Positions 1 to 6,980 of a DNA stretch of 15,276 nt are shown piece after piece. The notes under the pieces are model-generated. The model did no database searches. It saw only the letters and a program-made list of their open reading frames with translations, and had not been told where the DNA came from. The stretch is from Nitrosomonas sp. UBA6494. Lineage in GTDB: Bacteria > Pseudomonadota > Gammaproteobacteria > Burkholderiales > Nitrosomonadaceae. The DNA lies in assembly GCA_002435335.1 (NCBI GenBank), contig DJMI01000002.1:1-15276 (forward strand), read 5' to 3'. A program made the position numbers and the translations under genes. Position 1 is the stretch's first letter. Each line of letters begins with the position of its first letter.

Positions 1-1
1 T

Positions 2-154
2 ATTATGCGCATACTGTTGACATTATCAACACCCTTCGATAGTCTCGCAACACGGATTGAATCTGTATTTGTACGGATCAACTGCGTGATTGATCGAGTT
101 GAAGGGCATTTACTCATCGCTTCAAACGACGGGATTACGATTACGCAAGTGTGA
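2..154 (+). CDS. C-terminal end of an unidentified protein, cut by the left edge
   Basis: A reading frame is open from the left edge and ends at a TGA at 152-154, giving about 50 residues and finishing in ITITQV. Hydrophobic and polar residues alternate in a way that resembles a small globular fold. I do not recognise the family and assign no function. The opposite strand is also open across most of this stretch, so the strand is not certain. The plus frame is preferred because its composition looks more protein-like and because the rubrerythrin promoter and ribosome-binding site follow its stop in the same direction. There is no clear terminator between this stop and the next gene. Confidence 0.35.
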   Translation: MMRILLTLSTPFDSLATRIESVFVRINCVIDRVEGHLLIASNDGITITQV

Positions 155-189
155 TCTGTACTCCGTAATTTCATTTCATCGATAAAAAC

Positions 190-195
190 TATAAT
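190..195 (+). promoter_or_regulatory. Putative -10 box of the rubrerythrin promoter
   Basis: A perfect TATAAT lies 29 bases upstream of the rubrerythrin start. No good -35 box is seen at 16-18 bases upstream, so an activator may be needed or the match may be chance in AT-rich DNA. An imperfect symmetric element, ATAAT at 191-195 and ATTAT at 204-208, overlaps the box and could be an operator half-site pair. This is inference only. Confidence 0.4.
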
Positions 196-224
196 TACTT
201 CGTATTATTAAAAAGGAGACAAAA

Positions 225-644
225 ATGCAACTCAAAGGCTCTAAAACCGAGGGCAATTTGAAAGCCGCATTTGCGGGAGAATCGCAGGCTAATCGCCGCT
301 ATCTTTATTTCGCGGCAAAAGCGGATGTGGAAGGACAAAACGATGTGGCCGCAGTATTCCGTTCAACCGCCGAAGGTGAAACCGGACATGCACACGGTCA
401 CTTGGAGTATTTGGAAACCTGTGGCGATCCGGCAACCGGCTTACCCTTCGGTTCATCACGCGATAACCTGAAAACTGCCATAGCGGGCGAAACCCATGAA
501 TACACCGATATGTATCCGGGCATGGCTAAAACCGCGCGTGACGAAGGATTCGACGAAATCGCAGATTGGTTTGAAACATTGGCTAAAGCGGAACGCTCAC
601 ATGCCAATCGTTTCCAACGCGCACTGGATGGCCTAGCCGATTAG
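225..644 (+). CDS. rbr: Rubrerythrin, short form without rubredoxin domain
   Basis: This is a four-helix-bundle diiron protein of the rubrerythrin family. Characterised rubrerythrins reduce hydrogen peroxide in the cytoplasm. The expected iron ligands are visible: E19, the E52-x-x-H55 motif, E89 and E92, and the E123-x-x-H126 motif. The N-terminal stretch around AGESQANRRY (17-26) is typical. At 139 residues it holds only the diiron domain. There is a single cysteine (C66) and no CxxC pair, so the C-terminal rubredoxin domain of classical rubrerythrin is absent and electrons must come from another protein. The ATG is supported by AGGAGA at 214-219, five bases upstream. The iron-sulfur protein encoded just downstream is the obvious candidate partner, which is inference from context. 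Confidence 0.93.
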   Translation: MQLKGSKTEGNLKAAFAGESQANRRYLYFAAKADVEGQNDVAAVFRSTAEGETGHAHGHLEYLETCGDPATGLPFGSSRDNLKTAIAGETHEYTDMYPGMAKTARDEGFDEIADWFETLAKAERSHANRFQRALDGLAD

Positions 645-662
645 TTGCGCAATTGCAATCAC

Positions 663-696
663 CCCGGGTTTATCGAAGCTGTTCGGTTAACCCGGG
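663..696 (+). terminator. Hairpin between rubrerythrin and iron-sulfur gene (terminator or processing element)
   Basis: CCCGGGTT at 663-670 pairs perfectly with AACCCGGG at 689-696. Inside it, CGAA (674-677) pairs with TTCG (682-685) around a GCTG loop, giving a long stem with one small internal mismatch. It begins 18 bases after the rubrerythrin stop. A T-rich stretch follows only after about 12 bases (709-715), so it is not a textbook intrinsic terminator. It may cause partial termination or protect the 3' end of the rubrerythrin mRNA. Confidence 0.5.
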
Positions 697-726
697 CTTA
701 ATCTCTCATATTTTTGATTTTCTGGT

Positions 727-2724
727 ATGTTTACTCGCGAAGGCAGTCTCGAAGCTCCAAAGCGTCATCCAATCGATTGGAAAAATCCTGAGTTCTATAA
801 CGAAGCCAGTCTCAATCAAGAATTGGAGCGGGTTTTCGATATTTGCCACGGTTGCCGTCGTTGCGTCAATCTGTGCACCGCTTTTCCGCGTTTATTCGAT
901 CTGATCGACGAAGGGACGACCGGCGAATTGGATGGCGTCGATAAAAACCGGTTTTGGGAGGTCGTTGATCGCTGTTACCTCTGCGATATGTGCTTCATGA
1001 CCAAATGTCCGTATGTGCCGCCGCATGAGTGGAATATTGATTTTCCGCATTTAATGCTACGCGCCAAAGCAGTGAAGTATCAGTCAAAAGGCGCAAGATT
1101 TCGTGACAAATTGTTATCTAGTACCGATGCGGTTGGCAAACTCGCAACTATCCCTGTCGTTGTGCAAACCGTCAATACACTCAATAAAACGCCGGCGGTA
1201 CGCAAAGTTATGGATAGCATGCTCGGTATTCATGCCGACAGAAAATTACCTGAATATGCTGCCGCTACATTCCGAGCTCACGCAAAACCCAATGATACCT
1301 TTCCCGTTAAAGACGGTGCGCGTACACCGGGCAAGGTTGCTGTTTATGCTACTTGCTACGTCAACTACAACGAGCCGGGTATCGGGCATGATTTGCTGAA
1401 AGTGCTGGAGCACAACGAGATTCCGGTAACGATGGTGGAAAAGGAAGCTTGTTGCGGCATGCCCAAACTGGAATTGGGTGATTTGAACAGCGTTGAGCAA
1501 TTGAAAAACAAGAATATTCCCTACTTGTTGCAGCTTGCACAACAAGGCTATGCCATACTTTCCGCAGTGCCTTCTTGTACGCTGATGTACAAGCAGGAAT
1601 TACCGTTGCTTTTTCCCGACGATGAAGCGGTGCAAGCGGTAGCCCAAGCGATTTTCGATCCGTTTGAATATTTGGCACTGAGAAATCAGGACCAATTGCT
1701 TAAAACCGATTTCAAAAAATCGCTCGGTAAGGTCTCATACCATATTCCATGCCATCAGCGCGTGCAAAACTTCGGTAAAAAAACGCGCGATATTTTGCAA
1801 TTGATACCGGATACGCAAATTGTAACCGTGGAACGATGTTCCGGGCATGACGGCACTTGGGGCGTCAAAAGCGAATACTATGCCGATTCGATGAAAATCG
1901 GTCGGCCGGTATTCCGGCAAATGACCGAATCCGATCCGGATTTTATCAGCTCCGATTGTGCAATTGCCGCGCGCCATATCGAACAAGGCATAGGCAGCAG
2001 CAAAGCGCAAAAATTACACCCGCTGACATTATTACGAATGGCTTATGATATGGATAGTGAAAAATCGACCAAAACAACGTCTGCTCCGGCATCTGTTCCG
2101 GTTGCGCATGAATCGTCGCAAGACGGCAACAGGCAGGTGCCCACGATCACTCGAGACAGCTTATTGACACTGGAAGCTTATGCCAAGATTCGCAAGGATT
2201 TTCGCGCGCAAGTCATGGCGCACAAAAAAGTACGAAAAATTGCACTGGGCGATAATGTGACGTTGATTTTCGAAGATGCATTGACGATTCATTATCAAGT
2301 TCAAGAAATGCTGCATGTCGAAAAAATTTTCCAGGAAGAGGAAATTATTCAGGAACTCGAAGCTTATATTCCATTGATTCCCGATGGGCATAATTGGAAA
2401 GCTACGATGATGATCGAATATCCCGATCCGGCGGTGCGTGCAGCTCAATTGGCCATACTCATCGGCATCGAAGATCAAGTATGGGTGAAAATTGGCGATC
2501 ATGCACCGGTTTATGCAATAGCCGACGAAGATTTGGAGCGTGAAAATGCCGATAAAACATCATCGGTTCATTTCTTGCGTTTCGAGTTGACGCCTGACAT
2601 GATTCGCGATTTGCAGCAGAATGCAGTGTTACGCATGGGGATAGACCATAACGCTTATCAGGTAGTCAATGAAATTGCCGCACCGGATACGCTGGCCTCG
2701 TTAAAGCATGATTTGATTCTATAA
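727..2724 (+). CDS. Iron-sulfur oxidoreductase (GlpC/HdrD-like) fused to DUF3501
   Basis: This is a 665-residue protein in two parts. Residues 1 to about 440 match the heterodisulfide-reductase-related / GlpC-like family. Two 4Fe-4S ferredoxin motifs are at C40-C43-C46-C50 and C83-C86-C89-C94. Two cysteine-rich (CCG-type) domains follow: C210 with C242-C243-G244, and C342 with C371-S372-G373, the second carrying CSG instead of CCG. After a Ser/Thr/Ala/Pro-rich linker (about 443-471), residues 472-665 form a DUF3501 domain that begins ITRDSLLTLEAY. The two parts are, to my knowledge, usually separate neighbouring genes. The frame is continuous with no sign of a frameshift. ATG 727 is the only start after an in-frame stop at 715-717, and no good Shine-Dalgarno precedes it. 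A cytoplasmic electron-transfer role, perhaps reducing the adjacent rubrerythrin, is inferred from context. DUF3501 has no function known to me. Confidence 0.88.
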   Translation: MFTREGSLEAPKRHPIDWKNPEFYNEASLNQELERVFDICHGCRRCVNLCTAFPRLFDLIDEGTTGELDGVDKNRFWEVVDRCYLCDMCFMTKCPYVPPHEWNIDFPHLMLRAKAVKYQSKGARFRDKLLSSTDAVGKLATIPVVVQTVNTLNKTPAVRKVMDSMLGIHADRKLPEYAAATFRAHAKPNDTFPVKDGARTPGKVAVYATCYVNYNEPGIGHDLLKVLEHNEIPVTMVEKEACCGMPKLELGDLNSVEQLKNKNIPYLLQLAQQGYAILSAVPSCTLMYKQELPLLFPDDEAVQAVAQAIFDPFEYLALRNQDQLLKTDFKKSLGKVSYHIPCHQRVQNFGKKTRDILQLIPDTQIVTVERCSGHDGTWGVKSEYYADSMKIGRPVFRQMTESDPDFISSDCAIAARHIEQGIGSSKAQKLHPLTLLRMAYDMDSEKSTKTTSAPASVPVAHESSQDGNRQVPTITRDSLLTLEAYAKIRKDFRAQVMAHKKVRKIALGDNVTLIFEDALTIHYQVQEMLHVEKIFQEEEIIQELEAYIPLIPDGHNWKATMMIEYPDPAVRAAQLAILIGIEDQVWVKIGDHAPVYAIADEDLERENADKTSSVHFLRFELTPDMIRDLQQNAVLRMGIDHNAYQVVNEIAAPDTLASLKHDLIL

Positions 2725-3242
2725 TGAAGAAGCCGATATTAATCCTGATCTGTTTGTTGCTGCTAGTCTTGGTTGGTTGCGCCAAACCCGCGATAAAGGA
2801 TGAATTCGAGAGCGACAAACCGTGGATTGAGCAGTTGACACAAATTCCGGCATATCCCGATGAGCACAATTTGCTTGCTTTCGATCCCGGCGCCGTTACC
2901 GACAATCGCTATTTAGTTGACACCAATTCCATCAAAATTGGAGGAGATGGCGTCATTCGCTTCACGTTGGTAGTTAAGTCATCGGCAGGTGCAATGAATG
3001 TCAGCTACGAAGGGATTCGCTGTGCCACCGACGAAAGAAAGCTCTATGCATTGGGGCGAAACGACAGAACCTGGGCGCAACCCCGTATCTCGGAGTGGCA
3101 GAAAATTGATCTGGTCAGGCAGTTTTATGCGCAACGCGAATTAGCCAAAAATATTTTTTGCCCGCATCGGCAAATCGTCCCAAACAGCAAAGCGGCAATT
3201 GAAGCATTGAAAGCCGGCATTCATCGCGATATTTTTCGCTAA
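2724..3242 (+). CDS. CNP1-like family lipoprotein
   Basis: This 172-residue protein begins with a lipoprotein signal: Lys-Lys, a strongly hydrophobic stretch, and the lipobox L16-V17-G18-C19. Alanine follows the cysteine, which fits outer-membrane sorting. The mature part (for example PWIEQL, IPAYPDEHNLLAF, and WQKIDLVRQFYAQ) resembles the CNP1 (cryptic neisserial protein) family, which is of unknown function. Two cysteines, in IRCATDE and IFCPHR, could form a disulfide. The ATG overlaps the stop of the preceding gene (TAATG), so the two are translationally coupled and almost certainly co-transcribed. Why a cell-envelope lipoprotein is coupled to a cytoplasmic iron-sulfur protein is not clear from the sequence. 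Confidence 0.8.
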   Translation: MKKPILILICLLLLVLVGCAKPAIKDEFESDKPWIEQLTQIPAYPDEHNLLAFDPGAVTDNRYLVDTNSIKIGGDGVIRFTLVVKSSAGAMNVSYEGIRCATDERKLYALGRNDRTWAQPRISEWQKIDLVRQFYAQRELAKNIFCPHRQIVPNSKAAIEALKAGIHRDIFR

Positions 3243-3247
3243 CAACG

Positions 3248-3277
3248 ACGGCATAGTCAACAGCAAGACTATGCCGT
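3248..3277. terminator. Bidirectional terminator between convergent genes
   Basis: ACGGCATAGTC at 3248-3258 pairs perfectly with GACTATGCCGT at 3267-3277, an 11-base-pair stem with an eight-base loop. It sits between the CNP1 lipoprotein stop and the grxD stop, which face each other. T/A-rich sequence lies on both sides, so it can serve both strands. Confidence 0.8.
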
Positions 3278-3291
3278 TAATACAATAATAC

Positions 3292-3600
3292 TTAATTCTC
3301 AAACAGCTTCTGTAATTCACCAGACTGGTACATTTCGGTCAAGATATCCGATCCACCGATGAATTCTCCATTGACATAAAGTTGCGGAATCGTCGGCCAA
3401 TTGGAAAAATCTTTGATGCCTTGCCGGATTTCAGGATCTTCCAAGACATTTACCGAATAAATATTATCAACCCCGCATGCTCTCAAAATATTGACAGCAT
3501 TTGCCGAAAATCCGCATTGCGGCTGATCCAAAGTGCCTTTCATATACAGAACAACAGGATGAGAGGTAATTTGTTGTTCGATTAAATCTTCAATGCTCAT
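3292..3600 (-). CDS. grxD: Monothiol glutaredoxin, Grx4/GrxD type
   Basis: This 102-residue monothiol glutaredoxin has the CGFS active site at 29-32. Proteins of this class bind a 2Fe-2S cluster with glutathione, often with BolA partners, and act in iron-sulfur cluster transfer and iron homeostasis in the cytoplasm. Also visible are the K21 preceding the active site, the WPTIPQLY segment with the cis-proline, and the GGSDIL glutathione-binding motif. The length is normal for the class. The ATG is supported by GGAGA at 3611-3615, ten bases upstream. It is last in the hemA-prfA-prmC-grxD series, 76 bases after prmC, and is followed by the bidirectional terminator at 3248-3277. Confidence 0.95.
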   Translation of the reverse strand: MSIEDLIEQQITSHPVVLYMKGTLDQPQCGFSANAVNILRACGVDNIYSVNVLEDPEIRQGIKDFSNWPTIPQLYVNGEFIGGSDILTEMYQSGELQKLFEN

Positions 3601-3676
3601 TATGTTAATTTCTCCAAAAGATCATTTTAAGTTGATAACTCCGAGTGTGTTTTACTGCAATTCAATTAACCATTGA

Positions 3677-4516
3677 TCAAGTTTCAGCATTCCATTGACC
3701 GCCGCTTACGCGCATTATGCCGGCCAAATCTGGATATGAACAAATATTACTAAAATCTTTTTCCGCCAACAATCGCTTGCATTGTGAAGCTTGGTCGTAG
3801 CCATGTTCCAATAACAACCAGCCTGCAGGGCTAAGGTATTGTGGCACCGATTGAATTATGTGTGTAATGCACGCCAATCCATCTTCACCCGCCGATAAAG
3901 CGACTTGTGGTTCAAAACGCAAATCGCCACGTTGCAAGTGCGGATCATGTGCGGCAACGTACGGCGGATTTGAGACGATGAGATCGAATTTGCGGCCAGA
4001 AAGTTCATCAAACCAATTACTGGCAATCCAATCGACATTTCTGACTTGTAATTCGTTGGCATTCCGGCTCGCAACAGCCAGCGCATCGGTAGATAAATCG
4101 ACTGCCGTTACCCGAGTTTGCGGTTTATGTTTGGCGATTGTAATCGCGATTGCGCCGCTGCCGGTGCCAAGATCCAAGATTTCACAAAATTGATGTTCCG
4201 GTATCAGTCGAAGCGCCCATTCGACAAGCAACTCGGTTTCGGGGCGTGGGATCAGCACCGCCGCATTGACATTAAAAATCAAATCATAGAATTCCCGCTT
4301 TCCGATTAAATAGGCAACGGGTTGGCCGACGCTGCGTTGTTCGACTAAATGATGGAAATTCGCTTCCTGTTGAGACGTCAAAATATGTTCCGGGTGCGTC
4401 AGCAAGAAGGCGTGATTTGCAGCGAGAACATGCGCGAGTAACATTCTCGCATCAGTGTGATCGATACTTTTACCGGCCGCTGATAAGGCGTGTGCAATGG
4501 TTTTCGGCTGATTCAA
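3677..4516 (-). CDS. prmC: Release factor glutamine methyltransferase PrmC
   Basis: PrmC methylates the glutamine of the GGQ motif in release factors RF1 and RF2, using S-adenosylmethionine. Visible motifs are GQPVAYLIGKREFY (64-77), IPRPETELLVE (about 89-99), the SAM-binding DLGTGSGAIAI (115-125) and the catalytic NPPY (183-186). The 279-residue length is normal. The start is TTG: an in-frame stop (that of prfA, which shares the frame) lies 12 bases upstream, no ATG or GTG occurs between, and the first in-frame ATG, at residue 25, would remove conserved N-terminal helix. It begins nine bases after the prfA stop with only weak ribosome-binding sequence, so reinitiation after prfA is likely. 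That places the enzyme directly behind the gene for its substrate. Confidence 0.95.
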   Translation of the reverse strand: MNQPKTIAHALSAAGKSIDHTDARMLLAHVLAANHAFLLTHPEHILTSQQEANFHHLVEQRSVGQPVAYLIGKREFYDLIFNVNAAVLIPRPETELLVEWALRLIPEHQFCEILDLGTGSGAIAITIAKHKPQTRVTAVDLSTDALAVASRNANELQVRNVDWIASNWFDELSGRKFDLIVSNPPYVAAHDPHLQRGDLRFEPQVALSAGEDGLACITHIIQSVPQYLSPAGWLLLEHGYDQASQCKRLLAEKDFSNICSYPDLAGIMRVSGGQWNAET

Positions 4517-4525
4517 GACGTAATG

Positions 4526-5602
4526 CTATTCTTGAGATGCTGCCAGTAGCTCTGCTTGATGCTCTGCGGCTAACGCTGAACAGAGCTCATCGATATCGCC
4601 ATCCATAATCTGATCCATCTTATATAGTGTCAAATTAATGCGATGATCGGTTACTCGTCCTTGAGGAAAATTATAAGTGCGAATCCTCTCAGACCGTTCA
4701 CCCGTGCCCACCAGAGATTTACGTGTGGCAGCTTGCTCGGCATGATGCGCACGCATTTGTTTGTCATGGATGCGTGCTGCCAGTACGCTAAGTGCTTGCG
4801 CCTTGTTTTTATGTTGCGACCGACCGTCCTGGCATTCCACCACGATACCGGTCGGCAAATGCGTCACACGAACGGCCGAGTCGGTTTTATTGATGTGCTG
4901 ACCGCCTGCACCGGATGCACGAAATGTATCGATACGCAATTCGGATGGATTGAGTACCACTTCGCTGACTTCGTCCGCTTCTGGCATTACTGCAACGGTA
5001 CACGTCGAGGTGTGGACACGTCCTTGTGTTTCAGTTACTGGAACGCGCTGCACCCGATGACCACCCGATTCAAATTTAAGTCTTGAGTAGGCACCATTCC
5101 CGATAATTTTTGCAATAATTTCTTTATAGCCGCCGATATCCGACAGGCTTTGCGAAATGATCTCAACCTGCCATCCTTGCCGCTCCGCATAGCGCGAATA
5201 CATGCGAAACAAATTAGCGGCAAACAACGCGGATTCATCGCCGCCGGTACCGGCACGGATTTCCAGAAAAATATTGCGTTCGTCGTTCGGGTCTTTAGGT
5301 AGTAACTGTTTCTGGATTTCCGTTTCCAGCTTGGTAAGTTTTTCCTTGCCGGCCTGAATTTCCGTTTCGGCAAATGCGCGCATTTCCAGATCAGCGTGCA
5401 TTTCCTTTGCCGTTTGAATATCAAGTTCGCATTGTTGATAGGTTCGATAAAGCTCGACGATCGGAACGATCTCCGCATGTTCGCGCGTCAATTTGCGATA
5501 ATTGTCCAAATTATCGGTGGCAGATTCGCTACTCAATAGATGGTTTAATTCTTCCAGGCGTACACTCAGACGAGTGAGCCGATCCGTGATGTTTTTGTTC
5601 AT
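4526..5602 (-). CDS. prfA: Peptide chain release factor 1
   Basis: RF1 recognises UAA and UAG stop codons in the ribosomal A site and triggers peptide release. At 358 residues it is close to the usual length. The GGQ motif is at 233-235, within GAGGQHINK. The codon-reading tripeptide is PVT at 188-190, against PAT in E. coli RF1 at the same position; it is not the SPF motif of RF2. The GTGGDE segment and the conserved SERIRTYNFPQGRVTDHR run are present, and the N-terminal region is helical and charged as expected. The ATG overlaps the hemA stop by four bases (ATGA), so the two genes are translationally coupled. The stop is TAG, which RF1 itself reads. Confidence 0.97.
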   Translation of the reverse strand: MNKNITDRLTRLSVRLEELNHLLSSESATDNLDNYRKLTREHAEIVPIVELYRTYQQCELDIQTAKEMHADLEMRAFAETEIQAGKEKLTKLETEIQKQLLPKDPNDERNIFLEIRAGTGGDESALFAANLFRMYSRYAERQGWQVEIISQSLSDIGGYKEIIAKIIGNGAYSRLKFESGGHRVQRVPVTETQGRVHTSTCTVAVMPEADEVSEVVLNPSELRIDTFRASGAGGQHINKTDSAVRVTHLPTGIVVECQDGRSQHKNKAQALSVLAARIHDKQMRAHHAEQAATRKSLVGTGERSERIRTYNFPQGRVTDHRINLTLYKMDQIMDGDIDELCSALAAEHQAELLAASQE

Positions 5603-6852
5603 TGTGGGCGATGCAGTTGATATAGCCGGTTGATCAATCCGACTAATTCTTCACGCTCGTCTGTCGTGGCTTGATTTAATGCAGTGGAGGGATGGTGCAA
5701 AAATTTGTTGGTCAAGCTGTTGCTCAATGCTTCGATGACTTGTTTCGGGTCTTCGCCTTTTTCAAGCAGCTTGTACGCGCGCTCCAGCTCATGGCGTCGG
5801 TAGCGCTCGCCTTGGTCGCGCAGAGCGCGGATGGTGGGTACCATTTCGCGGGTTGCCAACCAACGCATGAAATCGACGACATTGGAATCGATAATGGTCT
5901 CGGCTTGTGCTACGGCACTCTGGCGCGAATCCAGGCCTTCTTTGACGATTTCGGATAAGTCGTCGACGTAATACAAAAATACGTCATCCAACTCGGCTAC
6001 TTCCGATTCGACGTCGCGCGGTACCGCCAAATCGACAATAAACAGCGGGCGGTGTTTGCGGATTTTTATTGCGCGCTCCACCATGCCTTTTCCTAGAATC
6101 GGCAGCGGACTGGCGGTGCAAGTCACGACGATGTCGTGCAGCGCCAATTGTTCCGGTAATTCGCTCAATGTGATCGCTTGTGCGTTAAAACGTCCGGCCA
6201 GTGCTTCTGCACGTTCGGTAGTGCGATTGGCCACGGTAATTTTTTGCGGGTTACGCGCCGCAAAATGGTTGGCGCATAACTCGATCATTTCTCCGGCACC
6301 GATGAACAATACGCGTTGTTCGCTAATATCGCCAAAAATCCGTTCGGCCAAGCGTGCTGCCGCAGCCGCCATCGAGACCGAACTGGTACCGATTTCGGTG
6401 GAAGTACGTACTTCTTTCGCGACATAAAACGTGCGCTGAAACAATTTATGCAGTAGCAATCCCAAGGTTCCGGCGTGCTCAGCCGATTTAACTGCATTCT
6501 TTAATTGTCCGAGGATTTGCGGTTCCCCCAACACCATAGAATCCAAACCGCTAGCCACGCGGAACGCATGTTTGACCGCCTGTTCACGCGGTAACTTGTA
6601 CAAATAAGGATCCAGTTCGCGTGTCGGTAAGTGATGAAAATCGGCCAACCAACCGATGGCATCTTCCGGTTTGTCGGTACAGCAATACACTTCGGTGCGA
6701 TTGCAGGTCGATACGATAGCAGCTTCTTTTACCGGATTACGCCCGATCAAATCGCGCAGGGCATGCTCCATCGTATTTTCAGGAAAAGTGACCTGCTCAC
6801 GCACATCAAGCGGAGCGGTATTGTGATTGATTCCAAAAGCGAATAGTTGCAT
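5599..6852 (-). CDS. hemA: Glutamyl-tRNA reductase
   Basis: HemA reduces glutamyl-tRNA(Glu) with NADPH to glutamate-1-semialdehyde, the first committed step of tetrapyrrole synthesis by the C5 route. The catalytic cysteine is C50 in STCNRTE. The family motifs FGINHNTAPLDVRE (6-19) and SGLDSMVLGEPQILGQLK (101-118) are intact. The NADPH-binding segment is VLFIGAGEMIELCANHF (181-197), and the C-terminal dimerisation helices follow. The length of 417 residues is normal. In many bacteria HemA is controlled by heme-dependent degradation; nothing here proves that. It is the first gene of the hemA-prfA-prmC-grxD series and has its own candidate promoter upstream. The ATG at 6852 is preceded by only a weak Shine-Dalgarno. 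Confidence 0.97.
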   Translation of the reverse strand: MQLFAFGINHNTAPLDVREQVTFPENTMEHALRDLIGRNPVKEAAIVSTCNRTEVYCCTDKPEDAIGWLADFHHLPTRELDPYLYKLPREQAVKHAFRVASGLDSMVLGEPQILGQLKNAVKSAEHAGTLGLLLHKLFQRTFYVAKEVRTSTEIGTSSVSMAAAAARLAERIFGDISEQRVLFIGAGEMIELCANHFAARNPQKITVANRTTERAEALAGRFNAQAITLSELPEQLALHDIVVTCTASPLPILGKGMVERAIKIRKHRPLFIVDLAVPRDVESEVAELDDVFLYYVDDLSEIVKEGLDSRQSAVAQAETIIDSNVVDFMRWLATREMVPTIRALRDQGERYRRHELERAYKLLEKGEDPKQVIEALSNSLTNKFLHHPSTALNQATTDEREELVGLINRLYQLHRPQ

Positions 6853-6899
6853 GAAGAATTGTTAGCCGACGTAAACGAACGCTAAAAAAATAACCCGTC

Positions 6900-6905
6900 A
6901 TTATA
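6900..6905 (-). promoter_or_regulatory. Putative -10 box of the hemA promoter
   Basis: On the minus strand a perfect TATAAT lies 47 bases upstream of the hemA ATG, in the 128-base gap after creA. The -35 region at 17-18 bases spacing (TGGAAT or ATGGAA) is a poor match. This is the best promoter candidate for the hemA-prfA-prmC-grxD series. No clear terminator for creA is seen in the same gap. Confidence 0.4.
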
Positions 6906-6980
6906 ATATCAGCAATTGCCAAATTCCATGTATCACAAGCATTTTTTATTGTTTTATCTGGGTGATGGAAAATAATTGTT

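Noticed and set aside
1..154. A minus-strand gene start at the left edge
   Set aside because: The minus frame is open, but its composition looks less protein-like and there is no ribosome-binding site before its possible ATG. Kept only as an alternative to the plus-strand partial frame.
653..904. An 83-residue plus-strand frame covering the hairpin and the start of the iron-sulfur gene
   Set aside because: It has no ribosome-binding site or family resemblance and runs out of frame through the conserved N-terminus and first ferredoxin motif of the real gene.
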